5,192 nt of DNA from Cyanobacteria bacterium UBA11372 (GTDB lineage Bacteria > Cyanobacteriota > Cyanobacteriia > Cyanobacteriales > Aerosakkonemataceae): contig DNGG01000008.1 in assembly GCA_003486675.1 (NCBI GenBank), positions 10,100-15,291 of the forward strand, read 5' to 3'. The notes beneath the pieces are model-generated. The model saw only the letters and a list, made by a program, of their open reading frames with translations, made no database searches and was not told where the DNA came from. Shown here one piece after another: positions 1-5,192 of the stretch. The number at the start of each line of letters is the position of its first letter. Position 1 is the stretch's first letter. The position numbers and the translations under genes are program-made.

Positions 1-76
1 GACAGGCGAGACGCCTATCCCACAAGAGTTTTTGGAGAAGTCTAATAATTCTTGTGGGGTGGGCATTCTGCCCGCC
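1..76. repeat. Cluster of small hairpins, probable dispersed cyanobacterial repeat
   Basis: Three short inverted repeats follow each other. The first is aggcg (4-8) with cgcct (12-16) around a 3-base loop. The second is cccacaaga (19-27) with tcttgtggg (50-58), a perfect 9-bp stem enclosing the first copy of a 20-bp direct repeat. The third is a GC-rich stem pairing 58-64 with 70-76, with one G-T pair. No coding frame is convincing here. The style resembles palindromic repeats scattered between genes in filamentous cyanobacteria; that resemblance is from memory. The left end may continue outside the window, so the element may be incomplete. Confidence 0.5.
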
Positions 77-105
77 TTTGAGGGTAGTTTTTGGAGAAGT
101 CTAAT
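27..105. repeat. Perfect 20-bp direct repeat, two copies
   Basis: The 20-mer agtttttggagaagtctaat occurs at 27-46 and again, identically, at 86-105. The copies are separated by 39 bases that contain the GC-rich hairpin at 58-76. Two copies alone do not make a CRISPR array. They could be a tandem duplication of a repeat unit, or a duplication flanking an inserted hairpin. The second copy lies 33 bases upstream of the rtcB start, so it may fall in that gene's promoter or 5' leader. Confidence 0.85.
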
Positions 106-129
106 GTAGGTCGCTTATAAACCTGCAAC

Positions 130-133
130 GGAG
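130..133 (+). promoter_or_regulatory. Ribosome binding site of rtcB
   Basis: GGAG lies 5 bases upstream of the ATG at 139, an acceptable Shine-Dalgarno match that supports this start. A TATAAA at 116-121 could be a -10 element, but no good -35 box sits at the right distance, and it is close to the start codon. The promoter is therefore not called. Confidence 0.5.
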
Positions 134-138
134 TTTTC

Positions 139-1578
139 ATGCAGCCAAAAAATCTCAATCGATTGCTGCGAGCATTGTCTCGCCAAGGTCTTGATGTAAA
201 TTACGAAAATCAGACTTATTCTGTTCGCCTTGCTAATTCACCTGACGCACCAATCGCAGAAGTTTTGCTTCCAGAAAGTTTCCCCGTGGAAGCAAAAGCA
301 CTCAAACAATTGGCAAATTTAGCTAACGTGCAACATCCGGCTGGGGGATGCGTTTGTCGCGCTTGTGCGACGCCAGATTTTCATCCAGGAGATGGGGGAG
401 TTGCTATTGGTTCGGTAGTAGAAACCGCCGCTCAAATTATACCAGTTGCTGTCGGTTCGGATATAAATTGCGGGATGCGTTTGCACGTCGCAGATTTGGG
501 GATTGAAGAATTTTTGAAACGGCGCGATCGCTTTGTAGAATTGATGAAAGGCGAATACTTTTTTGGGACTCGCGACGTTACCATGACGGCTAGAACTTCC
601 CGCACTTTATTTCACCATGGAATTCCTGGTTTTCTAGATGCCATGCTGGATAAACCTACTGGTAGCATCACCAAATCAAACCTCGACCAATTAGCCACTG
701 AAATTGACCGAGTTTATTTAAGCGGTTCAATGGCAGGAAATGCCAAATGGGCACCAGAAGAATTAGTACCAGAAGATGGATTGGTGCGCGATGGTGGACT
801 TGCTACAATCGGTTCCGGTAACCATTTTGTCGAAGTCCAAATGGTTGAGAAAGTGGAAGATAAAGCAACAGCTTTCGCTTGGGGTGTACGGGAAGGACAA
901 CTTGCCTTTATGATTCATTCTGGTTCCCGCAATGTGGGTAAATATATTGGGGGAATGTGGCGCGATTTTGCCCAATCTGCATGGCCTAAAAATCTCCCAT
1001 TTCCCGAATCTCGCTTATTTCCCATCTCAGTTAAAGCCAACCCAGATTTGGTGACTCAATACTTGCAAGCAGAAGCAACTGCGGCAAATTACGCCTTCGT
1101 CAACCGACTTTTATTAGCAGAATTGTTGCGCTTGCGCCTGCGAGAAGTTTATGGAGATATTGAAGCACCTTTAGTTTACGATTTGCCCCACAATATCACC
1201 CTACCAGAAGGTGCGGGATGGGTAATTCGCAAAGGTGCAACTCCCGCACATGCTGGACAACCTGTCATTATTCCTGGTTCGATGGGTGCTGCATCTTTCT
1301 TGTTAGTTGGTAAAGGAAATCTAGCTTTTCTTGCTTCTGCTTCTCACGGTGCCGGAAGGCTGAAATCTCGGTTTGAACTTAGTCGCGACGGTGCCGATAA
1401 AAGTGAGGAAGTTTTGGGTTTAACTGGGGTAGATTGCATCACCTTGCGTCAAGAACGCAGAATCGAAGAAGCACCAGCCGCTTACAAGCCGATTCAACCA
1501 ATTATTGATGCTCAAGTGGAAGCAAAAATAGTGAGTGTGGTGGCGCGTCTGAAACCGATTTTGACCTTCAAAGCGTAA
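139..1578 (+). CDS. rtcB: RtcB-family RNA-splicing ligase
   Basis: This is a complete 479-residue RtcB protein. The family joins RNA ends with a 2',3'-cyclic phosphate (or 3'-phosphate) to a 5'-OH, using GTP and Mn2+, in the cytoplasm; it acts in tRNA splicing and RNA repair. Visible motifs, in order, are PDFHPGDGG (79-87), GSDINCG with D108 and C111, GSGNHFVEV with N228 and H229, HSGSR with H260, PHN with H351, PGSMG (379-383) and SHGAGR with H403, the expected guanylylated histidine. These match the metal and GMP ligands known from Pyrococcus RtcB, whose length (about 480) is similar. No intein interrupts it. Oddly, three cysteines cluster at 71-76 (CVCRAC) just before the first motif. The ATG is backed by GGAG 5 bases upstream. 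No rtcA or archease gene is visible, and the gene converges with its right neighbour. The physiological RNA substrate cannot be told from sequence. Confidence 0.95.
   Translation: MQPKNLNRLLRALSRQGLDVNYENQTYSVRLANSPDAPIAEVLLPESFPVEAKALKQLANLANVQHPAGGCVCRACATPDFHPGDGGVAIGSVVETAAQIIPVAVGSDINCGMRLHVADLGIEEFLKRRDRFVELMKGEYFFGTRDVTMTARTSRTLFHHGIPGFLDAMLDKPTGSITKSNLDQLATEIDRVYLSGSMAGNAKWAPEELVPEDGLVRDGGLATIGSGNHFVEVQMVEKVEDKATAFAWGVREGQLAFMIHSGSRNVGKYIGGMWRDFAQSAWPKNLPFPESRLFPISVKANPDLVTQYLQAEATAANYAFVNRLLLAELLRLRLREVYGDIEAPLVYDLPHNITLPEGAGWVIRKGATPAHAGQPVIIPGSMGAASFLLVGKGNLAFLASASHGAGRLKSRFELSRDGADKSEEVLGLTGVDCITLRQERRIEEAPAAYKPIQPIIDAQVEAKIVSVVARLKPILTFKA
524..531. repeat. HIP1 octamer GCGATCGC
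   Basis: A perfect copy of the highly iterated palindrome of cyanobacterial genomes, inside the rtcB coding region. It supports the taxonomic call. Confidence 0.85.
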
Positions 1579-1720
1579 GTTCGTAGTAAGGACTTTAGTC
1601 CTTTAGAATGGCACTGAGATCGGCGAGGCAGAGCCTCGAAGATCTCGTTCCCAGGCTCAGCCTGGGAACGAGTTAGGGAGGCTCTGCCTCCCTTATCCGT
1701 GAAGTCTTCAATACGAACTT
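1577..1720. repeat. Palindromic composite element with 9-bp terminal inverted repeats between convergent genes
   Basis: The ends aagttcgta (1577-1585) and tacgaactt (1712-1720) are perfect inverted complements. Inside are four hairpins in a row: aaggac/gtcctt (1588-1603, 4-base loop); cgaggc/gcctcg (1624-1638, 3-base loop); a 13-bp perfect stem pairing 1644-1656 with 1660-1672 around a 3-base loop; and an 8-bp stem pairing 1675-1682 with 1686-1693. The left end overlaps the last two bases of the rtcB stop codon. The right end abuts the stop codon of the opposing gene. No transposase frame exists, so it is a non-autonomous repeat, MITE-like or REP-like. The stems could end transcription from both sides, but none is followed by a clear T run, so terminator function is inferred only. 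Confidence 0.7.
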
Positions 1721-4246
1721 TTATATCACAATAATTGCCCACAAACTTACTGCCAAAATTACTGTAGCAAAATGTTGTGGTAGCAATAACCGGAAGGGTT
1801 GACGGGCGATTTTTTGCGTTAAGATCGCCGATAGCAATACTGATGCAATCAGCGTTGTTCCTTGCAAAAAGGCAATCACTGCGGGATGGGCAACTAATAT
1901 TGGCAACGCTTCACCATTCAATCCGAAAGTTGCAAAAGTAACTGGAATTATTCGCCCAGCTTCCCCTAACCCCAAACGCAAATAGTGCGCCAAACTTCCC
2001 CCCCATACTAAAGGTAAATATCCATAAGCTAACTCTACAAATGAGCGGGGTTTTAGGGAACCTTGAAACAGCTTTATTACCCCATAAGCTAAAAATGGGA
2101 TAGTCACTGGAACAATCAAAGCTGCCAGGGAAACGCCAAAATGAGGCCAAAATTGAGTTAAATTCAGGTTCAACCCTAAAATTGATTGGATTTCCGGTAA
2201 TCGATGCAGAAAAATTCCTCCCAAAAGCAACATTAACAGCGCTACTTCATAAGTACGAGGTACGTGAGTTGTCCACAATTCAATCCCTGGCGGACGTAAA
2301 TTTAATTCTACCGAACGGTGCGGACAAGCTTTTAGACAAGTCATGCATAAAACGCAGTCGCGGTTATCTTCCAACTGCGCTGGATGAGAATATAAGGGAC
2401 ATCCATCTGTTTCCATTCCTTCTCCTTTTTGCGGGCCACCTTTATAACATTGATAGGTGGTGCATTCTGCGGAACAAGTACCCTGTTGCGCCCTGAGTTC
2501 GGTCATCGATAATTTGGCAAATAGTCCGTTCATCCCGCCTATTGGACATAAATATCTGCACCAAAAGCGGCGTTCAAAAAGGGCAGAAAAAATCATTGCA
2601 CCTGCTGTTATTAATAGAAGTAAGCAGGAAGAAAGATAGGCGGTGTTTTCCAAATTCCAGAGTTCTTCCCACAGGAATATTAGGGTAAATAAGCCAAATA
2701 AAAACCAGCCGCCCCACTTTTCTGCGCTTTCTCTAGGCCATCTTTTTAATTGTCTAGGCCATAACCAGAGGGAAAGTTTTTGAGTCACTTCGCCGTAAAT
2801 CATGAAGGGACAAACGGCACACCAAAGGCGTCCAACAAACGGAAATCCTAACAGTACTAAAGGCCACCACCAAGCCCAAAAAGCGTTTAAAGCAAAATTT
2901 TGATTTCGGGTTTGAGGACCAATAAATAAAATTATGACCACTAGGGCGAAAAACCACAAGGTAAAGCCATAATTAATTCTATCGGGCCACCAAGGACTTC
3001 GCAAAAACCGCCGCAACCAAGGATTGGCGTTTAAAAGATTAACTCGAAATAGTTTTTTCTTGGTTTGTGCCGCCCAAAAAATTTCTTCGGTTAGTTCTTT
3101 GGCGTTGACGCTTTGGACGAGTGCGCGTTCTACTAAACTTTCTAATTCCCTGAGATTATTGGGAAAATCATAGGCTTGTAATCGCCGCAATGCTTCGGGG
3201 GTTAAATGGGGTTTAGGAATGCCTTTGGCTCGACATAAAAGCGTAATGTAATATTCAACGTGGGCACTAATATCTGCTTTGCGTACTCGCAACGGGGGGA
3301 CTTTGATTAAATGACCGAATTGGCGTTCAATGGTGGGTAGGTGTTTTTCTGCGATCGCCACAATCCTAGCCACACAAGAAATAGGCTGTGCTTGCTCTTC
3401 TTCGTTGCGAGTCACAGGCGTATAAGTCCCAGTTTCTAACAATTTAGCCACCTGCGGGATCAATTCCTTGGGAAGTTCGTGAATGTTGTTCAGAATTATC
3501 GTACCCGTTCCGATCCATTCCAGCAGTCCCGCTTTGCCGTTGGCGCGTCCAAATAGTTCTGAACCGCTTACTTGCAACGTACTGCAATCTATTTTAATAA
3601 TCGGTTCCCGTCGCTGTGCAGAATTGAAGTGAATTAAAGCAGCAAGGTTATCTTTTTCTAACCCAGGTTCGCCGAAAATTAAAACGGGTTTGCGCCCGCT
3701 AGATGCTTCTTTAATTTGCTGTCTCAGGCGCATCGCATAGCGGCTTTTTCCAATCACTCCGCGTTTGGCTTTGGTAACTAAATATGGTCTTAAAACCGTT
3801 TGCCGTTCTTGTTCGTAGCTCAACTGGGAAGAAAGCTGCGCCAGTTCCATCGCCAATTGTTGCGAGAATGCTGGTGTAATTTCTGGATATTTCTCTACTA
3901 ATTCGCGAAATTTATCAGCCGGAATAAACCATAACTGACATTCGCTCAATGCTATAATTGTTCTTTGAGCGAGTTGTCCAAATAGCAATTCTTGTAAGTG
4001 AATAATGCTTCCGGGGAGGAAACTAACCGCCCAAATCGAGCGAGTTTGAGTCTTGCGATCGCCCTCTAACCTCCCCTGTTTTAAAACGTACACACCCTCC
4101 GGCGGTGTATCTTCTAGCACCAAGCGCTGGTTGGGCAGGATAACTTGCTCTTGGATGTTTTGGGCCAAGTCTTCTAATACTTCTGCCCTTAGAATACTGA
4201 ACGCCGTTCGCTCTTGCAGCCATATCACTATATCTTTTGATGTCAT
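1721..4246 (-). CDS. Membrane polyferredoxin fused to cyclic-nucleotide-binding-like and degenerate sigma-54-activator-type AAA+ domains
   Basis: This 841-residue mosaic has three parts. Residues about 20-135 resemble a Crp-type cyclic-nucleotide-binding fold; R95-T96 fits the phosphate-binding arginine, but the usual glutamate of the cassette appears to be S80. Residues about 163-395 resemble the AAA+ domain of sigma-54 activators: ELFG (230-233), PPLRVR (317-322) and NLREL (364-368) are kept. Walker A is altered (GEPGLEKD, 192-199), the Walker B acidic pair is N253-N254, and GAFTGA is absent. From about 427 it is a NapH/NosR/CcoG-like membrane iron-sulfur protein. It has helices near 427-443, 454-472, 512-530 and 537-556, motifs C476-x2-C479-P and C563-x3-C567-P, a cysteine set C591/C595/C600/C616-P, and a classic 4Fe-4S motif C631-x2-C634-x2-C637-x3-C641-P. 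Several more helices follow (665-841). No Crp or Fis helix-turn-helix is seen. A plausible role is electron transfer at the membrane gated by the N-terminal modules; partners and substrate are unknown. The ATG has GGAAAG 6 bases upstream. Confidence 0.85.
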   Translation of the reverse strand: MTSKDIVIWLQERTAFSILRAEVLEDLAQNIQEQVILPNQRLVLEDTPPEGVYVLKQGRLEGDRKTQTRSIWAVSFLPGSIIHLQELLFGQLAQRTIIALSECQLWFIPADKFRELVEKYPEITPAFSQQLAMELAQLSSQLSYEQERQTVLRPYLVTKAKRGVIGKSRYAMRLRQQIKEASSGRKPVLIFGEPGLEKDNLAALIHFNSAQRREPIIKIDCSTLQVSGSELFGRANGKAGLLEWIGTGTIILNNIHELPKELIPQVAKLLETGTYTPVTRNEEEQAQPISCVARIVAIAEKHLPTIERQFGHLIKVPPLRVRKADISAHVEYYITLLCRAKGIPKPHLTPEALRRLQAYDFPNNLRELESLVERALVQSVNAKELTEEIFWAAQTKKKLFRVNLLNANPWLRRFLRSPWWPDRINYGFTLWFFALVVIILFIGPQTRNQNFALNAFWAWWWPLVLLGFPFVGRLWCAVCPFMIYGEVTQKLSLWLWPRQLKRWPRESAEKWGGWFLFGLFTLIFLWEELWNLENTAYLSSCLLLLITAGAMIFSALFERRFWCRYLCPIGGMNGLFAKLSMTELRAQQGTCSAECTTYQCYKGGPQKGEGMETDGCPLYSHPAQLEDNRDCVLCMTCLKACPHRSVELNLRPPGIELWTTHVPRTYEVALLMLLLGGIFLHRLPEIQSILGLNLNLTQFWPHFGVSLAALIVPVTIPFLAYGVIKLFQGSLKPRSFVELAYGYLPLVWGGSLAHYLRLGLGEAGRIIPVTFATFGLNGEALPILVAHPAVIAFLQGTTLIASVLLSAILTQKIARQPFRLLLPQHFATVILAVSLWAIIVI
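3351..3358. repeat. HIP1 octamer GCGATCGC
   Basis: Second perfect HIP1 copy, inside the AAA+-like part of the large minus-strand gene. Confidence 0.85.
4055..4062. repeat. HIP1 octamer GCGATCGC
   Basis: Third perfect HIP1 copy, inside the N-terminal cyclic-nucleotide-binding-like part of the large minus-strand gene. Confidence 0.85.
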
Positions 4247-4303
4247 AGCTGGCTTTCCGATAATATATATTCTGTATTCTACTATTTATTTTCAAAACCA
4301 AAA
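4247..4303. promoter_or_regulatory. AT-rich divergent intergenic spacer with candidate -10 boxes
   Basis: Only 57 bases separate the start of the large minus-strand gene from the ATG of the small plus-strand frame. The spacer is very AT-rich. On the minus strand it contains TAGAAT (complement of 4276-4281) and TATTAT (complement of 4260-4265), plus the SD-like GGAAAG (complement of 4253-4258). On the plus strand TATATT (4266-4271) and TATTCT (4275-4280) are possible -10 boxes. No convincing -35 element or operator palindrome is seen, so promoter positions are tentative. The plus-strand frame has no Shine-Dalgarno sequence, which is not rare in cyanobacteria. Confidence 0.35.
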
Positions 4304-4393
4304 ATGATTAACTTCACTGCTCTCTGGGTTCCCCTGGTACTATTAGGTTTAATTGTCCTGGCGGCGATATTTTTTAGCCGTGCAAGCCGTTGA
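4304..4393 (+). CDS. Possible 29-residue single-span membrane protein
   Basis: This short frame runs from ATG at 4304 to TGA at 4391. It encodes an almost wholly hydrophobic peptide: residues about 7-24 form one membrane helix (LWVPLVLLGLIVLAAIFF), followed by a basic tail containing R26 and R29. By the positive-inside rule the C-terminus would face the cytoplasm. Cyanobacteria make many proteins of this size as small subunits of photosynthetic and respiratory complexes. It has the same length as PetN of the cytochrome b6f complex, and a few positions coincide without gaps (T5, W8, V9, L11, A20, R26). PetN is highly conserved and this is not a true PetN sequence, so I assign no name. There is no Shine-Dalgarno match. 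It lies divergent from the large membrane iron-sulfur gene and on the same strand as the thylakoid protein gene downstream. It may be chance coding in AT-rich DNA. Confidence 0.4.
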   Translation: MINFTALWVPLVLLGLIVLAAIFFSRASR

Positions 4394-4661
4394 TATTGCT
4401 TGTTGCCTGCGGTTTTGATTATACTTCTTGCCTATTTTATTTTTATGGCTATACCGGATAAAATTTGCTCAAATAGCCTGTTTTTATTGTCTCAAATGGT
4501 GGATTGTTTGAGCAATGATTATGGATTTACCGCGAGCGAATTATATTTGATGGCAGCAGCAGCGAATTCAACTTGGGAACGAGGAAAACAAAGAACGAGA
4601 ATTTTCTTTAGCGGCTGCTGCCGCTAACAGGGATAATGCATTAGAGGGTTTTTGAGTAACG
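4394..4661 (+). other. Unassigned 268-bp region with competing inverted repeats and a weak ORF
   Basis: No recognised gene lies here. A frame from TTG at 4400 to TAA at 4627 would give 75 residues with a hydrophobic start and a low-complexity tail. It has no ribosome binding site and no recognised family, so I do not call it a gene. Structure is more notable. The 9-bp arms 4465-4473 and 4507-4515 are complementary, and a second ctcaaa at 4491-4496 can compete for the same tttgag. Further on, 4552-4560 can pair with 4614-4622, competing with a local perfect 8-bp stem (4608-4615 with 4620-4627, loop tgct). GATAAT at 4632-4637 could be a -10 box for the downstream gene, without a clear -35. The region may be a structured 5' leader or promoter. 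Confidence 0.4.
4608..4627 (+). repeat. Perfect 8-bp hairpin upstream of the thylakoid protein gene
   Basis: The sequence ttagcggctgctgccgctaa forms an 8-bp stem with a tgct loop, ending 34 bases before the ATG at 4662. The bases after it (cagggataatgc) contain no T run, so it is not a standard intrinsic terminator. It may be a 5' leader structure or sit just upstream of a promoter. Confidence 0.6.
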
Positions 4662-5192
4662 ATGACTATTGCTACTTTTGTGAAATCTTGGCGGCGTCTG
4701 GTTGCCAAATGCCTGTTGATACTGACAATTGGACTGGGTTGTCTGCTGTTCGGGGATACTCAACCCGCTTTAGCAAAGTTCGACAACGATACCTTTGATG
4801 GCAATATCTTTGTCCTGTATGCGGGGAACGGTTCTTTAGTACCGCCGAAAGTGACGCTGGCACAGTCTTTGAAGCGAGATAAGCCAACGCTGTTGGTGTT
4901 TTACACAGACGACAGCAGCGATTGCAAGCAATACGCGACTGTGGTATCTAGCCTGCAAGCGTTTTATGGGCGGGCGACAGATTTCATCCCCATCAGTGTG
5001 GATGCAATTGCCCCTAAATCTACCTATACGCCGGATGAACCAGGTTATTACTACTCTGGCTTTGTGCCGCAAGTGGTTTTGTTCGACCAGTCTGGTAAAA
5101 TCGTCCTCAACGAAAAGGGACAAGTGCCGTTTGAGCGGGTAGACGATGCTTTCCGCAAAGTGTTTAACTTGCTACCCCGCTCCGAATCGGTA
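4662..5192 (+). CDS. Thylakoid photosystem I accumulation factor-like thioredoxin-fold protein (3' end beyond window)
   Basis: The frame stays open from ATG at 4662 to the window edge, giving 177 residues without a stop; the C-terminus is missing. Residues 1-38 look like a Sec-type signal: basic start (K8, R11, R12, K16), a hydrophobic core to about 30, and ALA (36-38) before a likely cut at K39, implying a thylakoid-lumen or periplasmic location or membrane attachment. The mature part looks thioredoxin-like, with a strand TLLVFYTD (76-83), then SSDC (85-88) at the active-site position, and FVPQVVLFD (134-142) as the cis-proline strand with P136. The first cysteine of a CxxC pair is replaced by S85, so ordinary dithiol exchange is unlikely; C88 remains. 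The sequence resembles, from memory, a conserved cyanobacterial family annotated as thylakoid membrane photosystem I accumulation factor. The ribosome site is weak (GAG at 4654-4656). It might be cotranscribed with the small frame at 4304. Confidence 0.8.
   Translation, partial: MTIATFVKSWRRLVAKCLLILTIGLGCLLFGDTQPALAKFDNDTFDGNIFVLYAGNGSLVPPKVTLAQSLKRDKPTLLVFYTDDSSDCKQYATVVSSLQAFYGRATDFIPISVDAIAPKSTYTPDEPGYYYSGFVPQVVLFDQSGKIVLNEKGQVPFERVDDAFRKVFNLLPRSESV

Noticed and set aside
27..105. Two identical direct repeats as a CRISPR array
   Set aside because: Only two copies, the intervening segment is itself a hairpin, and no cas gene is present.
763..975. Minus-strand open frame inside rtcB
   Set aside because: Antisense shadow of a strongly conserved coding region; no ribosome site or plausible product.
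1644..1672. 13-bp hairpin as an intrinsic terminator
   Set aside because: The stem is strong but no T run follows on either strand, so it is described as part of a repeat with possible terminator effect only.
2182..2639. Two plus-strand open frames opposite the polyferredoxin region
   Set aside because: They lie antisense to a long gene with clear domain motifs, and their translations show no recognisable protein features.
4023..4301. Open frames on both strands around the start of the large minus-strand gene (4023-4301 minus, 4053-4307 plus)
   Set aside because: Both overlap the cyclic-nucleotide-binding-like coding region in other frames and have no protein-like motifs.
4304..4393. Naming the 29-residue frame petN
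   Set aside because: PetN is nearly invariant in cyanobacteria and only a few positions match here, so equal length is likely coincidental.
4400..4627. 75-residue open frame starting at TTG
   Set aside because: No ribosome binding site, no recognised family, rare start codon, and its end coincides with a perfect hairpin; better viewed as non-coding until conservation is shown.
4662..4760. Lipoprotein signal at C27 of the thioredoxin-fold protein
   Set aside because: The residues before it (GLG) do not fit a lipobox, and the hydrophobic core continues past C27 to a good ALA cleavage site at 36-38.

Overview
The window looks like chromosomal DNA from a cyanobacterium, probably a filamentous one. 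The evidence is three perfect copies of the HIP1 octamer (GCGATCGC), a truncated gene for a thylakoid photosystem I accumulation factor-like protein, moderate GC content, and palindromic intergenic repeats of a style common in Oscillatoria/Microcoleus/Nostoc-type genomes. The organism call comes from memory and sequence character, not from a search.

Layout from left to right. Bases 1-138 are non-coding and rich in repeats: small hairpins plus a perfect 20-bp direct repeat. Bases 139-1578 (+) encode a complete RtcB-family RNA ligase with all metal and guanylylation residues visible. Bases 1577-1720 hold a compact palindromic element with 9-bp terminal inverted repeats and four internal hairpins, fitted exactly between two convergent genes. 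Bases 1721-4246 (-) encode an 841-residue mosaic protein: a cyclic-nucleotide-binding-like domain, then a sigma-54-activator-type AAA+ domain that has lost its key motifs, then a NapH/NosR/CcoG-like membrane polyferredoxin. Bases 4247-4303 form a short AT-rich divergent spacer. Bases 4304-4393 (+) hold a possible 29-residue single-span membrane protein. Bases 4394-4661 are mostly unexplained and contain competing inverted repeats. Bases 4662-5192 (+) encode the first 177 residues of a secreted or lumenal thioredoxin-fold protein resembling the cyanobacterial thylakoid photosystem I accumulation factor; it runs off the window.

The genes do not form one operon. rtcB converges on the 841-residue gene, so a functional link between those two is not suggested. 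The 841-residue gene is divergent from the right-hand genes, which may relate to thylakoid membranes. The most unusual object is the 841-residue protein. Cyanobacteria are generally considered to lack sigma-54, and this AAA+ module lacks the GAFTGA loop, the Walker B acidic pair and a normal Walker A. It also has no DNA-binding domain. My inference is that a transcription-activator module has been reused as a sensor or scaffold attached to an electron-transfer membrane protein.
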